Positions 35,001-44,321 of a DNA stretch of 64,000 bases are shown here, piece after piece. Source of the stretch: G963662905 sp965230045 (GTDB lineage Bacteria; Bacteroidota; Bacteroidia; Bacteroidales; WRLA01); contig OZ245940.1 of NCBI GenBank assembly GCA_965230045.1, positions 434,001 to 498,000 on the forward strand, given 5' to 3'. Numbering within the stretch: the stretch's first letter is position 1; every line of letters begins with the position of its first letter. The translations under genes were made by a program, and so were the position numbers. Below the pieces are notes generated by a model that saw only the letters and a program-made list of their open reading frames with translations, was not told the DNA's origin and did no database searches.

Positions 35001-36311
35001 GATGTTTTTGTTCATTTCTTCCCCACTGGGTTTTTTGCCCTTTAGGTGGGTTTGGAGCCGGTGGATAATTCCTTCAACAACAATCACCGAGCCGTCCACA
35101 ATCAAACCAAAATCGATGGCGCCTAAGCTCATCAGGTTGGCGGAAACACCAAAAAGGTTCATCATCGAAAAAGCAAAAAGCATGGATAAAGGAATTACCG
35201 AAGCAACAATTAGTCCGGCACGGAAATTCCCCAAAAGGAGTACGAGGATGAAAATCACGATCAATCCGCCTTCGATGAGGTTGCGGCTGACCGTTGCAAT
35301 GGTTTTGTCAATCAGTGCGGAGCGGTCAAGGTATGGATGGATGTGCAAACCTTCGGGCATCATTTTTTCGACTTCGGCCACGCGCTCTTTAACTTTTTTG
35401 AGGGTTTGTGCGGAATTTGCACCCTTGAGCATGAGTGTAATGCCACCAACGGCTTCGCCTTCCCCATTGCGGGTCATGGCACCAAAACGGGGCGGGGCAC
35501 CGATATTTACTTCGGCAACATCGCCAATCAGTATGGGCAGCCCGTTTACTGTTTTTACCAAAATATTGTGGATGTCGTCCTGGTTTTTGATCATGCCTTC
35601 TGCCCTGATATAAAAGGCTTCCGGCCCTTTTTCGATATAGCTTCCACCTGAATTTTGGTTGTTGCGCTCCAGGGCATCGTAAATTTCCAGCAGGCTGATG
35701 TTCATATCGACAAGCCTGCGCGGCTTAATGCTCACTTCGTACTGTTTTAAAAAACCGCCAAAACTGCTTACTTCCACAATACCCGGAATTCCGGCCAGGT
35801 TCCGTTTTACGATCCAGTCCTGCACGGTGCGCAAATCCATGGCAGTATAAACATCTTTGTAATCGTCATCGGCCTGGATAACATATTGATAAATTTCACC
35901 CAAACCGGTAGTGACCGGCATCATCTCCGGCGTGCCATATCCTTCGGGAATTTCGGCTGAGGCCAATTGAATTTGTTCACTTACCATTTGCCGTGCCAGA
36001 TAAGGATCAATGCGGTCTTTGAAAACAATGGTAACTACTGATAAACCGTATCGGCTTATCGAACGTATTTCCGTAACATCCTGGATGTTGGCCATTGCAA
36101 TTTCAACAGGATAAGTGATCAATTGCTCCACTTCCTGAGGGGACAGCGATGGGGCGCTGGTAATGACCTGAACCTGGTTGTTGGTGATATCCGGAACCGC
36201 ATCGAGCGGAAGGTTAAAAAAGTTGTAAATGCCCCAAAAAGTCATGGCAACCGTTGCCAATAGTATAAGCAGCTTGTTTTGGAGCGAGAAATTTATAATT
36301 TTCCCAGCCAT
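31992..36311 (-). CDS. CzcA/CusA-type RND metal exporter fused to a TolC/CzcC outer-membrane factor
   Basis: 1439 residues. Residues 1 to about 1040 are a complete heavy-metal RND pump with twelve membrane segments. The membrane helix IV motif is DFGLIVDGSVIVVEG, with the Asp, Asp and Glu typical of divalent-cation (Zn/Co/Cd) CzcA proteins rather than the CusA version. After a basic segment (AVKKIAKL) comes a further hydrophobic helix ending in AMGTAAQAQ, like a signal peptide with an AxA site, and then about 375 residues of an outer-membrane efflux protein (NSRQELIDLARENNNMLKVA to the end). The fused form recurs in Bacteroidota. The C-terminal part may be cleaved to reach the outer membrane, or remain tethered. 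It is the major gene of a minus-strand operon with adaptor and regulator. Confidence 0.92.
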   Translation of the reverse strand: MAGKIINFSLQNKLLILLATVAMTFWGIYNFFNLPLDAVPDITNNQVQVITSAPSLSPQEVEQLITYPVEIAMANIQDVTEIRSISRYGLSVVTIVFKDRIDPYLARQMVSEQIQLASAEIPEGYGTPEMMPVTTGLGEIYQYVIQADDDYKDVYTAMDLRTVQDWIVKRNLAGIPGIVEVSSFGGFLKQYEVSIKPRRLVDMNISLLEIYDALERNNQNSGGSYIEKGPEAFYIRAEGMIKNQDDIHNILVKTVNGLPILIGDVAEVNIGAPPRFGAMTRNGEGEAVGGITLMLKGANSAQTLKKVKERVAEVEKMMPEGLHIHPYLDRSALIDKTIATVSRNLIEGGLIVIFILVLLLGNFRAGLIVASVIPLSMLFAFSMMNLFGVSANLMSLGAIDFGLIVDGSVIVVEGIIHRLQTHLKGKKPSGEEMNKNILIAGMSVGKSAIFGVLIILIVYIPILTFTGIEGKMFKPMAQTVSFALIGALLLSLTYVPVMSQMVLKRKVNADSKISASIIGFLNRMHEPVLRKSLQKKWSVLMIVLAILAVSFWSFSRMGGEFIPTLEEGDLAAQMTLAPGSSLKQSVATTTEAEKILLENFPEVKEVVSKIGTAEVPTDPMAIEDADIMIIMKRKEEWTSAKTREEIVEKMKEKLSVIPGAAFEFQQPIQLRFNELMTGVKSDVAVKIYGEDLDVLFEKAQDAAAIIQEIDGAGDVRVEQIVGLPQIVIRYKRDKLALYGLNINELNQIIRTAYAGLTAGHVFEAERRFGLVVRLCEECRNQLKSLQNLRVNRSGGELITLQQVADIRYENGPMQISRDNTKRRITIGINIRKRDVESFVLEAQNKLDKNLSLPPGYYTTYGGQFENLQAARENSAIAVPIALLAIFLILFFTFHSLREAFMVFTAIPLAAVGGIWALHLRDMPFSISAGVGFIALFGVAVLNGIVLISYYNQLEKEGMGNIYERVMKGTRLRLRPVVMTASVAALGFIPMALSTAPGAEVQKPLATVVIGGLVTSTFLTLVVLPVIYILFQSSAVKKIAKLPLIILPVLLAMGTAAQAQNSRQELIDLARENNNMLKVAALQIEKADHLKATAFSLPAPEISYETGQINSSLNDYNLRISQSFDFPMSYISKGKILKNETEIAQLEYLQLHNNIIKELLTKWNEYNYAIAYHHLLMKFDSLAELSAKVAEEKAKAGLIPELDYLSAQSAAIKTKNQLLDNESAINVVLADLQQICGTDSLPESIVQPEIFQPIARIPEGGSESPAMKVSAKNIEKSQNLIHQNSWEMMPSFRIGYFTQSIDKTSGFAGWEFGIQLPIWAWDGLAKRKASKLMKEQYELQHYSLRENAKRKKRVFEEQIRISAQQLRFYEESVLPSGNQIFQSAENALRGESGELGTFILQSRQALELQTDYLDAIKKHNKLIIESGFINAINELGYVSE

Positions 36312-36368
36312 AATTTTGATGATTTAGTGATAAAGGTACGAAAAAGAAAGCTTAGATTTACACTTAGG

Positions 36369-36746
36369 TCAGAGTAACAGAGGATGGATACCTTTTAAAG
36401 TAGCAGCAGGAACCAGGGTTTTATGTGTGTCATAGCCTGATTTTTTCAGAGGATTTTTTTCACAGATATAAAATAAGCATAAAAAATCGGGCGCGCTTTG
36501 TTTGTCCGGTTCCGATAATATTGATGGGTTGCCGGGCAGGATATCTTCAAGATGATCGGGTCCGGGGTTAAAATGCGCAAAAACATCTGTTGCACCGGCA
36601 TTCATTTCCGGGCTTTGCCAAAATGTACTGTCATAACCGGCTCCCTCCTCATGCGAATGCGGAATTGATTGATGCAGCAGTATAATTGAGATACTGATGA
36701 ACATCATAATCAGCGCCGGTTTCCTGATATTTTTGTTTTGTGGCAT
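36369..36746 (-). CDS. Small His-containing exported protein ahead of the metal pump
   Basis: 125 residues, not assigned to a family. An N-terminal hydrophobic helix (ALIMMFISISIILLHQSIP, residues about 11-29) is followed by HSHEEG, and further on by FAHFNPGPDHLED and two cysteines (FLCLFYICEK). Histidines and acids next to an export signal suggest a periplasmic metal-binding or sensing role. It lies 57 bp upstream of the pump gene on the same strand, and genes of this type (short, signal helix plus HSH) recur at this place in Bacteroidota pump operons. The stop at 36369 is followed by a short AT-rich spacer. Confidence 0.65.
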   Translation of the reverse strand: MPQNKNIRKPALIMMFISISIILLHQSIPHSHEEGAGYDSTFWQSPEMNAGATDVFAHFNPGPDHLEDILPGNPSILSEPDKQSAPDFLCLFYICEKNPLKKSGYDTHKTLVPAATLKGIHPLLL

Positions 36747-36779
36747 GATCTTTAAACAGAGAACCGGCAGTAATGTTTA

Positions 36780-36811
36780 TTGGGGAGAAGCTTCCTTTCT
36801 TTGTAGCTTTG
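36780..36811 (+). promoter_or_regulatory. Possible promoter for the PorZ-like gene
   Basis: TTG (36780-36782), 21 bases, TAGCTTTG (36804-36811). The fit is good but it lies 146 bp before the ATG at 36957, so a long leader would result. A weaker box, TATAATTG, occurs near 36888. Confidence 0.35.
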
Positions 36812-36956
36812 GGCTAAACTTGAATAATTTACGGCCAAAGCAGGCCTTCAATGCAATAAAAAAGCGAAAATCCGTTTATTTCTTAGTATAATTGTAGCAT
36901 CAAAGCGCTCCTTATCGGAAGTGTTAATGCTTTATTCAAATGAAACATATTTTTTT

Positions 36957-39263
36957 ATGAAATCCATATTTATCTCCCTTATTTCGTTACTGATATCATT
37001 TACAGCAATCGCACAAGAAGTAGCAATCGGACAATGGCGGGATTATTTGCCCTATCGTGAAGGTACAAATGTAGCCGTTACTCCTGATGGGGTTTATAGC
37101 GCAACACCATATAGTTTGTTTTTTTATGATACGGAAGAAAACAGTATAGAGCGCTATTCAAAAATTAATGGACTGAGCGAAAGTTTTATCAGTACAATCC
37201 GTTATAACGATTATAACAACACTTTGCTGATTGCCTATCAAAATACTGATATTGATCTGATTACCCCTAATGGTATTGTGAACATCCCGGACATAAAAAT
37301 ATATTCGATTTTGGGAAAAAAGACCATTAACGACATTATGTTTATTGATAACCTGGCTTATCTTTCCTGTGGTTTTGGAATTGTGGTTTTGGATATGGAC
37401 CGTCAGGAGATTTATGACACTTATTACATCGGGCCGGAAGGAAAACAATTAGATGTGCGCAGCCTGTGCGTAAGCGAAGACTCTTTTTATGCTGCCACGG
37501 AAGACGGTATTTATACCGCGGAACGTGAAAACCCGCAACTGGCGTTTTATGAAAACTGGTCAAAAGACACAACTTATCCCTATCCGAATGATATTGTGAG
37601 CAATATTGTATTTTTTGAGAACAATCTTTTTGCCAGCACCGGAAACGAAGATTTCACGCATGATACCATTTTCAGGCGTAGCTTAGAGGTTAACACCTGG
37701 GAGGCTTTTATGCCGGCGGCAAATTATTCCTGCTACTCTATGGGTGTTTCGGAAGATCATTTATTGATTTCTTTTTCGTTTCAGGTACGGGTTATCAACA
37801 GCAACTTAGAGCAGGAATATACTATTGGAAAACCGTCAGGGCGGGCTATTTATCCGCGCGATGCCGAAATGAGCAATAAATTTGTTTGGGTTTCCAATCA
37901 TAACAGCGGTTTGGTTAAAGTTAGCGAAGGAGGAGGTTATGGTGAGTTTATTGCGCCAAACGGCCCGTACAGCCAAAAAGTGTTTTCAATGGAATATACT
38001 TCTGCCGGCCTGTGGGTTTCTTCCGGTGGCCATAATGCGCAATGGGGCAACCTTTATCAGGGAGAAGGGGTCTATCATTTTGATGGCACAAGCTGGGACA
38101 ATTACAATAAAACAAACACTTCTGCTTTTGACAGCATTACCGATCCCGTTGTTGCGGCAACTAATCCGGCGCAAAATAAAACCTATATCGGAACCTGGGG
38201 CAAAGGCATTATGCAGTTCGAAAATGGAGAAGTAACCAACGTATATTACTCAAATAACAGTAGTCTTGCCGGAATGCCTTCTTGGGAATCTTTTGTGGCC
38301 GTTGGCGGGCTCGCCTTCGATATTGAAGGAAACCTCTGGGCTGTCAATACAAGCACAACGAACATCCTTTCTGTGCTGAAAACAGATGGAACCTGGCAGG
38401 CATACAACCTGGGTGGTTCCGCAAGTAATATTGATGTTGATAAGCTGATCATCGATCAAAATGACCAGAAATGGATTCGGATGCGTGCCGATCATTCCGT
38501 ATTGGTTTTTGATGAATCGCAGCCTGTTGGGAACCAATCCAAAATTCTTACCAGCAGCACAGGCAACGGAAATATCCCCGGAAATAAAGTTTATGCCATT
38601 GAAGAAGATAAAGACGGGGAAATCTGGTTGGGAACTGATGAAGGTATTGCAGTAATTTATAGCCCGTGGAATGTTTTCCAAGGCGGAGATTATGATGCCC
38701 AGCGCATTAAAGTTGAATGGGAAGGATATGTGCAGTATTTGCTCGAAACAGAAGTTATTACTTCAATATGTGTTGATGGAAACAACCAGAAATGGATCGG
38801 AACCGACCGCTCGGGCGTCTTTTTGCTTTCGGCAGATGGCACCGAACAAATCCATCATTTTACTGCCGAAAACAGCCCGCTTTTCTCAAATTCTATTGTT
38901 GATATTGCCATAAACGGCGAAAACGGTGAAGTTTATATCGCCACCGATAAAGGAATTATCAGTTATAAAGCCAAAGCAACCGAAGGCGGTGATACCAATG
39001 AAAATGTTTATGCTTATCCGAACCCTGTGAATATCGGCTATGCCGGATCCATTGCGGTAAAAGGGCTTGTTGAAAATGCTTATATAAAAATAACCGACAT
39101 CAGCGGAAACCTGGTTTATTCAGGTCGTGCCGAAGGTGGACAGGCCGTTTGGAACGGAAAAACAATGAATGGCGATGACGTGCATACCGGTGTTTACCTG
39201 GTGTTTATTACCGATCAGGAAGGTGAAGAAACCATGGTAACAAAAATCATGTTCCTGAAATAA
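36957..39263 (+). CDS. porZ: PorZ-like type IX secretion system protein
   Basis: 768 residues from the start MKSIFISLISLLIS, which begins the signal peptide (cleaved after AIAQ); an upstream ATG would add twelve hydrophilic residues. The first mature residues, IGQWRDYLPYREGTNVAVTP, match the start of the PorZ N-terminal propeller. Propeller blades continue to about residue 680 (DGEIWLGTDEGIAVIYSP, NNQKWIGTDRSGVFLLS) as in two-component-regulator propellers. The final 80 residues (YAYPNPVNIGYAGSIAVKG to TMVTKIMFLK) are a type A sorting domain. PorZ is part of the surface attachment complex that anchors type IX cargo with A-LPS. Length agrees with P. gingivalis PorZ, about 776. The two cargo-like proteins at 51567-56154 could be its clients. 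Confidence 0.8.
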   Translation: MKSIFISLISLLISFTAIAQEVAIGQWRDYLPYREGTNVAVTPDGVYSATPYSLFFYDTEENSIERYSKINGLSESFISTIRYNDYNNTLLIAYQNTDIDLITPNGIVNIPDIKIYSILGKKTINDIMFIDNLAYLSCGFGIVVLDMDRQEIYDTYYIGPEGKQLDVRSLCVSEDSFYAATEDGIYTAERENPQLAFYENWSKDTTYPYPNDIVSNIVFFENNLFASTGNEDFTHDTIFRRSLEVNTWEAFMPAANYSCYSMGVSEDHLLISFSFQVRVINSNLEQEYTIGKPSGRAIYPRDAEMSNKFVWVSNHNSGLVKVSEGGGYGEFIAPNGPYSQKVFSMEYTSAGLWVSSGGHNAQWGNLYQGEGVYHFDGTSWDNYNKTNTSAFDSITDPVVAATNPAQNKTYIGTWGKGIMQFENGEVTNVYYSNNSSLAGMPSWESFVAVGGLAFDIEGNLWAVNTSTTNILSVLKTDGTWQAYNLGGSASNIDVDKLIIDQNDQKWIRMRADHSVLVFDESQPVGNQSKILTSSTGNGNIPGNKVYAIEEDKDGEIWLGTDEGIAVIYSPWNVFQGGDYDAQRIKVEWEGYVQYLLETEVITSICVDGNNQKWIGTDRSGVFLLSADGTEQIHHFTAENSPLFSNSIVDIAINGENGEVYIATDKGIISYKAKATEGGDTNENVYAYPNPVNIGYAGSIAVKGLVENAYIKITDISGNLVYSGRAEGGQAVWNGKTMNGDDVHTGVYLVFITDQEGEETMVTKIMFLK

Positions 39264-39484
39264 GGTTCGCCCGAAAAGTGTAGCTTGGGAAAAGTTCTTT
39301 TCCTGCTAATTATCCATATGCCTGCATTGTCGTTTATCGACCAAAGCACATAAATTCCTTCCTTTTTTGGTGTTAATACCGGCTCAAAACTTATACTCCC
39401 TTGCCAAAAAGTGAGCCCGTGCCCAATATTGTTTCAGCTAATTTTACTACCTTTATGCAGTTCGTAGCTTAATTCTAAAGGGCA

Positions 39485-42400
39485 ATGAAACTCTTCAGGC
39501 AAAAAAAGGGAAGGTCGATCAGCAGGGCATATATTACCAACAGCCTGCTTATGGTGTCAATAGCAATAGGGGCTATGGGCGCGTATTGGTTGATCCGCGA
39601 ATGGAGCGATTTTTCTGAAAACGCTGAAAGCATTAAAGAAGAGTATTTCCGGGATCAGAAGCAAATCCTCAAAAGTCAGGTAGATAACACACTCAGTTAT
39701 ATCAATATTGCCGCTCAGTCCGTCGAAGGTCGGATGAAAAATGAGCTCAAAAGCCGTGTTTATGAAGCATGGTCTATTGCCAACAGCTTATATCAGACCA
39801 ATAAAGGAAAACGATCCGATGATGAAATAAAAGAAATGATAAAACAGGCTTTGCGTCCTGTCCGCTTCCTTAATGGAAGGGGTTATTTCTTTGCGACATC
39901 ACTGAAAGGTGTTGAAATCTTGCATCCTGTTTTCCCCGAATTTGAAGGAAAAAATATTATTGACCTTCAGGACGGGCATGGCAATTATGTAATTCGCGAT
40001 GAAATTAATATTGTAAGTACAAAAGGGGAAGGCTTTATTTTGGATTATTGGCCAAAACCCAACGGAAACCCGGATTCATTATACCCAAAAACCTCTTTTG
40101 TAAAATTGTTCGAACCCTTTAACTGGTATATTGGCACTGGCGAATACATGGATAATATTGAGGCGGATGTGCAGGAAGAAGTCATCGAAAAAATAAGCCG
40201 CACAAAATTTGGCGAAGAAGGATACATTTTTGTAAACACCTATGATGGGTATGCTGTAATAATCGACTCCGATAAGCTGAAAAGGGGTGCATATGTTTGG
40301 GATGTTACGGACCCTAATGGTGTTAAAGTAATTCAGGAAGAATATAAAATTGTAAATACACCCGAAGGAGGCGGCTTTATTGAGTATAGCTGGAAAAAAA
40401 GAAACAGCGACATAATAGCACCGAAAATATCATATATAGCCGGTTATCCCAAATGGCAGTGGATGATTGGGGCAGGCGTTTATGTTGATGATATTCAGCA
40501 ATTAGTCGATAATGAACGCCAGGAATTAATGAGCAAGACATTGATCCAGATTATGGAGATCATTTTTATCCTGGTCCTGACATGGATTGGTGTGTATTTG
40601 CTGCTCCAGCGGACAACCACTTTAATGAGAGAGAATTTTTCGAGCCTGATACATAGTTTTCAAAATGCTATATTGGCAGGGAAGCCTACTGCGAAAAATG
40701 ATTATCTCTTTTCGGAGTATAATACAATGGCCAGTTCATTGAACCAGGTAATTTCCGAACGTAGCGAAGCCCAAAAAGCACTGGAATTGCAAAAAGTACG
40801 TTTTGAACAGCTTTTTTTGCATAATCCCGATGGGATTGCCCTTACGGATTCCAATGGCATTATCCATAAAGTGAATCAGGCGTTTACTGATATTTTTGGG
40901 TATGGGGAAGATGCTGTTGGGAAAAACTTAAAATCGTTATTGGTTTCAGACAGCTTAAAAGAGGAATCCATTAATTATTTCAATCAGGCAGTAAAAGGAA
41001 AATCCATTCAAAACGAAACCAAAAGAAGCCATAAAGAAGGACGACTGATAGAAGTCTCTGTTGTAAGTACCCCTATTCGTATCAAGAATAATACTATTGG
41101 GATTTATTGGGTATATCGCGATATCAGCGAACGCAAAAAAGCCGAACAGCTGCTAAGGGAAGAAGAGAAACGCTGGCGCGACCTTTTCAATAACCTGCCC
41201 GGTGGCAGTTTTGCGTACAATAAGGATTATGATATTGTTGATGCTAATGATGCATTGAGCGAATTGACGAATTATTCAAAAGCCGAACTTCTCGGGATGA
41301 AGGTAGTGCAAATAACCAATTTGAGCAAAGAAGAGTTAATTTGGGCCGATAGCCTCAATCAAGGTAAAAACAATATTGAATCAGTCTTGAAAAACCGCGA
41401 TGGTAATGAATTCCCTATTGTAAAGAGCCTCCTCAAGGTGAACTTGATTGATCACGATATTATCACCTGTAATTTTCAGGATATCACCAGTTTGAAATTA
41501 TATGAAGAGCAGTTGAAATCTGCCCGAGACCAGGCCACCGAAGCCGATAAACTGAAAACAGTTTTCCTGGCCAATATGAGCCACGAAATCCGTACGCCCA
41601 TGAATGCTATCCTTGGATTTTCCGAATTGCTGCGCGACGATGGACTGGATAAAGAATCCCGGGATCAATCACTCGATATTATCACCAAAAACGGCCAAAG
41701 CCTCATGAAGCTTATCGATGATATTATTGATGTTGCCAAAATAGAAGCCGGACAGGTGAAACTAATAAAATCAGAAGAAGAACTGGGCGAAATCCTTGAT
41801 GATGTTTATGCTACTTGCCGCCAAGATTTTGACCGACGAAACAAAAAGCATATCGAACTGCGTTTACAGATACCGCCACATCTTAAAAAACTGCATTTTG
41901 AAACAGACCGGTACCGCCTCAGGCAGGTTTTGATCAACCTGCTCACAAATGCCGTAAAATTTACTGATAAAGGCTTTATCGAAATCCGTATTGAAGAACA
42001 AAAAACCAATGAGCTTACTTTTCATGTGACCGATACGGGCACGGGAATACCGGCCGAAAAACTGGAGATGATTTTTACACGGTTCCGTCAGGTAGAAGAA
42101 ACTTTGGGAAGAAATACAGGCGGCGCAGGATTAGGGCTGACCATTTCCAAAAGTATTGTCGAATTGCTGGGCGGACGAATATGGGCCGAATCCGAAATGG
42201 GAAAAGGAAGCTGTTTCAGCTTTACGCATCCGCATAATGGCTTTATCCCTTTGCAAGACAAGCAAACCCAAACGCAAAAGCCACAAGAAGGCCCGGTGAT
42301 TTTCGAAGGAAAGAAAATACTCATTGTCGAAGATGTAATGTCGAATTTTGTTTTTCTGAAAACCGCACTCCGTAAAAATAAAGTGGAAGTGCAGCATGCT

Positions 42401-42664
42401 GTCAGTGGTATAGAAGCTGTAGAAGCAGTGCGCAATGAGTATTTCGATTTGATTTTAATGGACATTCAACTGCCCGAGATGGACGGTTATACAGCAACCC
42501 GTGAAATATTGAAAATAAAGCCGGAAATACCCGTGGTGGCGCAAACTGCCTACGCAATGTCGGGCCAGTCCCAAAAATGCAAAGAAGCCGGTTGCGTGGA
42601 TTACCTTGCAAAACCTATACGTACTGAACAGCTGGTTAAGGTGTTGCAGAAATATCTCGGATAG
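39485..42664 (+). CDS. Hybrid histidine kinase with double Cache sensor, two PAS domains and receiver
   Basis: 1059 residues. Membrane segments at about 20-40 and 355-375 frame a periplasmic region with two Cache-type modules (GYFFATSLKGVEILHPVFPE and later GYIFVNTYDGYAVIIDSD). Inside follow PAS domains at about 440-560 and 570-690, a HisKA domain with MSHEIRTPMNAILGFSELL, an HATPase with TGTGIP and GGAGLGLTIS, and a C-terminal receiver with LILMDIQLPEMDGYTA (acceptor Asp near 992). A ligand such as an organic acid or amine binding outside is likely. The receiver means that phosphate is relayed onward, but no Hpt protein or output regulator is adjacent. It stands alone, with gaps of 220 bp before and about 80 bp after. 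Confidence 0.92.
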   Translation: MKLFRQKKGRSISRAYITNSLLMVSIAIGAMGAYWLIREWSDFSENAESIKEEYFRDQKQILKSQVDNTLSYINIAAQSVEGRMKNELKSRVYEAWSIANSLYQTNKGKRSDDEIKEMIKQALRPVRFLNGRGYFFATSLKGVEILHPVFPEFEGKNIIDLQDGHGNYVIRDEINIVSTKGEGFILDYWPKPNGNPDSLYPKTSFVKLFEPFNWYIGTGEYMDNIEADVQEEVIEKISRTKFGEEGYIFVNTYDGYAVIIDSDKLKRGAYVWDVTDPNGVKVIQEEYKIVNTPEGGGFIEYSWKKRNSDIIAPKISYIAGYPKWQWMIGAGVYVDDIQQLVDNERQELMSKTLIQIMEIIFILVLTWIGVYLLLQRTTTLMRENFSSLIHSFQNAILAGKPTAKNDYLFSEYNTMASSLNQVISERSEAQKALELQKVRFEQLFLHNPDGIALTDSNGIIHKVNQAFTDIFGYGEDAVGKNLKSLLVSDSLKEESINYFNQAVKGKSIQNETKRSHKEGRLIEVSVVSTPIRIKNNTIGIYWVYRDISERKKAEQLLREEEKRWRDLFNNLPGGSFAYNKDYDIVDANDALSELTNYSKAELLGMKVVQITNLSKEELIWADSLNQGKNNIESVLKNRDGNEFPIVKSLLKVNLIDHDIITCNFQDITSLKLYEEQLKSARDQATEADKLKTVFLANMSHEIRTPMNAILGFSELLRDDGLDKESRDQSLDIITKNGQSLMKLIDDIIDVAKIEAGQVKLIKSEEELGEILDDVYATCRQDFDRRNKKHIELRLQIPPHLKKLHFETDRYRLRQVLINLLTNAVKFTDKGFIEIRIEEQKTNELTFHVTDTGTGIPAEKLEMIFTRFRQVEETLGRNTGGAGLGLTISKSIVELLGGRIWAESEMGKGSCFSFTHPHNGFIPLQDKQTQTQKPQEGPVIFEGKKILIVEDVMSNFVFLKTALRKNKVEVQHAVSGIEAVEAVRNEYFDLILMDIQLPEMDGYTATREILKIKPEIPVVAQTAYAMSGQSQKCKEAGCVDYLAKPIRTEQLVKVLQKYLG

Positions 42665-42746
42665 TTGTTTCTGAGCATGGCCAAAAAGTATTATTCGGCA
42701 TTTCTGTGCATACAATAAGCTTAACTGCCATTTAAAAGGCAGAAAT

Positions 42747-44321
42747 TTATTCCTCCGGCGCTTTATAATCCATAAGACGATAAACAAAGAAAAACTCCGC
42801 AATTTTCCCCGAACGGTAAATTTTAACAGTATCCGTCGGGATGATTTCTTGAAATTGCTTTCCATAAAGGGGCAGCGGATCTGTATAAAGATGGCTTCCG
42901 GTGATATAGTAAAAATCATCACCTGAATTGATCCCGCCCCGTTCCTGGCTGATCCAGTGGTATTTATGCGTATCAGTGATATGCCCCAGCGTTTTCATGC
43001 TGAAACCTGCCGGGCGGGCTACATAATGCTCCAGATTGGCTGCCGGAAACCATTTATGGCTGAGCAAAAAGCTGTTTGGCGGCATTTCACCGGCATTGAT
43101 ATCGCGCGCTGCTATTTCCTTAAATTTCGCCCCGAGCTGTTTCCAGCCATACATGTCGAGCGATGGGTCTTTCTTGCCAATATTGGTCACAGCACTGCCT
43201 TCATCATGATAAAAAAGACCCGTATTGATTTGCAAAAAACCCAGCAAAATGACCAAAAGAAAGAGTATCAAGGCGGCATTGACCGAAGGCGGTATGAGCT
43301 GATGATTTTCTTTTTCCTTCATGATGTAATCCAGACGCCAGGCAGCCAAAGGAATCAGCGTGATGTATGCAGGGCCTGTCCAGTGGGGAAGCGTGCGTTT
43401 AAAGAGCGCAAAAAACAGAAAAATCCCGATTAAAGGCAAAGCGGTAAGCAAAAGGAACTGCGCATTTTTGTTTTTGAGGAAACGTTTTTTTTGAAACGCA
43501 AATATAATCGCCAGCCATATCAGCACAAATACAACCGGATTGTTATAAAATGCCTGTCCGGCAATTTCTGTCCCGAAATAATCCAGGCGCAGGCCGGAAG
43601 AGAAAAGCCCGACACGGCCACTGTGAAAGCTCAGGCTGATAAAATCGTGCTCCATATTCCAGAAAAGTATGGGCAATGCCAGAAATATGGACGCAACGAC
43701 AGCAAAATATAACTCCTTTGTTTTAAGCCATCTGCGGTCGCTTATGAGGATATACAGCCCCAGCCCCGACCATAAAAAAACCGAAGTGTATTTAGACAAA
43801 ACAGCCAGCCCGATACTTACGCCGCTCAGGAAAAACAGGTTTTTGCTGGTGGCATTCATTGGTTTTTTGCTAAGCACAGATTCGGAAAGCAGATACAGGC
43901 TCAAAATCCAGAAAAATCCCTGTGGCGTATCAGGCAAAATAAAAGTATTGCTGATAATTCCGGCATATATGGAAGCGGTATAAAGCAAGGCGCTCAGCCA
44001 TCCGCTGCGTGCATTAAAAAGGTTTTTTGCAGTCAGATAAATCATCCAGGTATTGATGCCGCCAAGCACAATCCCGCCCAAACGGATAAAAAACTCGGAC
44101 TGCAGCGCCATATCCAGTGTTGACAGCTGGATTAAAAAACCAAGCATGGGCGGATGATCAAAATGGCTGATATCCGGAAAAAGGGCATAGGTCAGATAAT
44201 AAACTTCGTCATTGCCCAATTCTGTAAACGCAGCGACCAAAGCCCGGATCAAAGCCGAAAAAGCGATCAGTACTAATAGCGGCTTCGTGTAAATCTTCTC
44301 CTGCGATTTTTTCTCTTCCAT
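42747..44321 (-). CDS. GT39-family membrane glycosyltransferase
   Basis: 524 residues with about eleven membrane segments. The first loop has the acidic motif GNDEVYYLTYALFPD (Asp-Glu near 37-38) followed by FDHPP, the hallmark of PMT/ArnT-type transferases using polyprenyl-phosphate sugars. The acceptor is unknown. Its first 49 bases overlap the 3' end of the PHP-like gene in another frame, so the two are coupled. Base usage is like the core genome, unlike the AT-rich GT39 gene at 2253-3839. Confidence 0.87.
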   Translation of the reverse strand: MEEKKSQEKIYTKPLLVLIAFSALIRALVAAFTELGNDEVYYLTYALFPDISHFDHPPMLGFLIQLSTLDMALQSEFFIRLGGIVLGGINTWMIYLTAKNLFNARSGWLSALLYTASIYAGIISNTFILPDTPQGFFWILSLYLLSESVLSKKPMNATSKNLFFLSGVSIGLAVLSKYTSVFLWSGLGLYILISDRRWLKTKELYFAVVASIFLALPILFWNMEHDFISLSFHSGRVGLFSSGLRLDYFGTEIAGQAFYNNPVVFVLIWLAIIFAFQKKRFLKNKNAQFLLLTALPLIGIFLFFALFKRTLPHWTGPAYITLIPLAAWRLDYIMKEKENHQLIPPSVNAALILFLLVILLGFLQINTGLFYHDEGSAVTNIGKKDPSLDMYGWKQLGAKFKEIAARDINAGEMPPNSFLLSHKWFPAANLEHYVARPAGFSMKTLGHITDTHKYHWISQERGGINSGDDFYYITGSHLYTDPLPLYGKQFQEIIPTDTVKIYRSGKIAEFFFVYRLMDYKAPEE

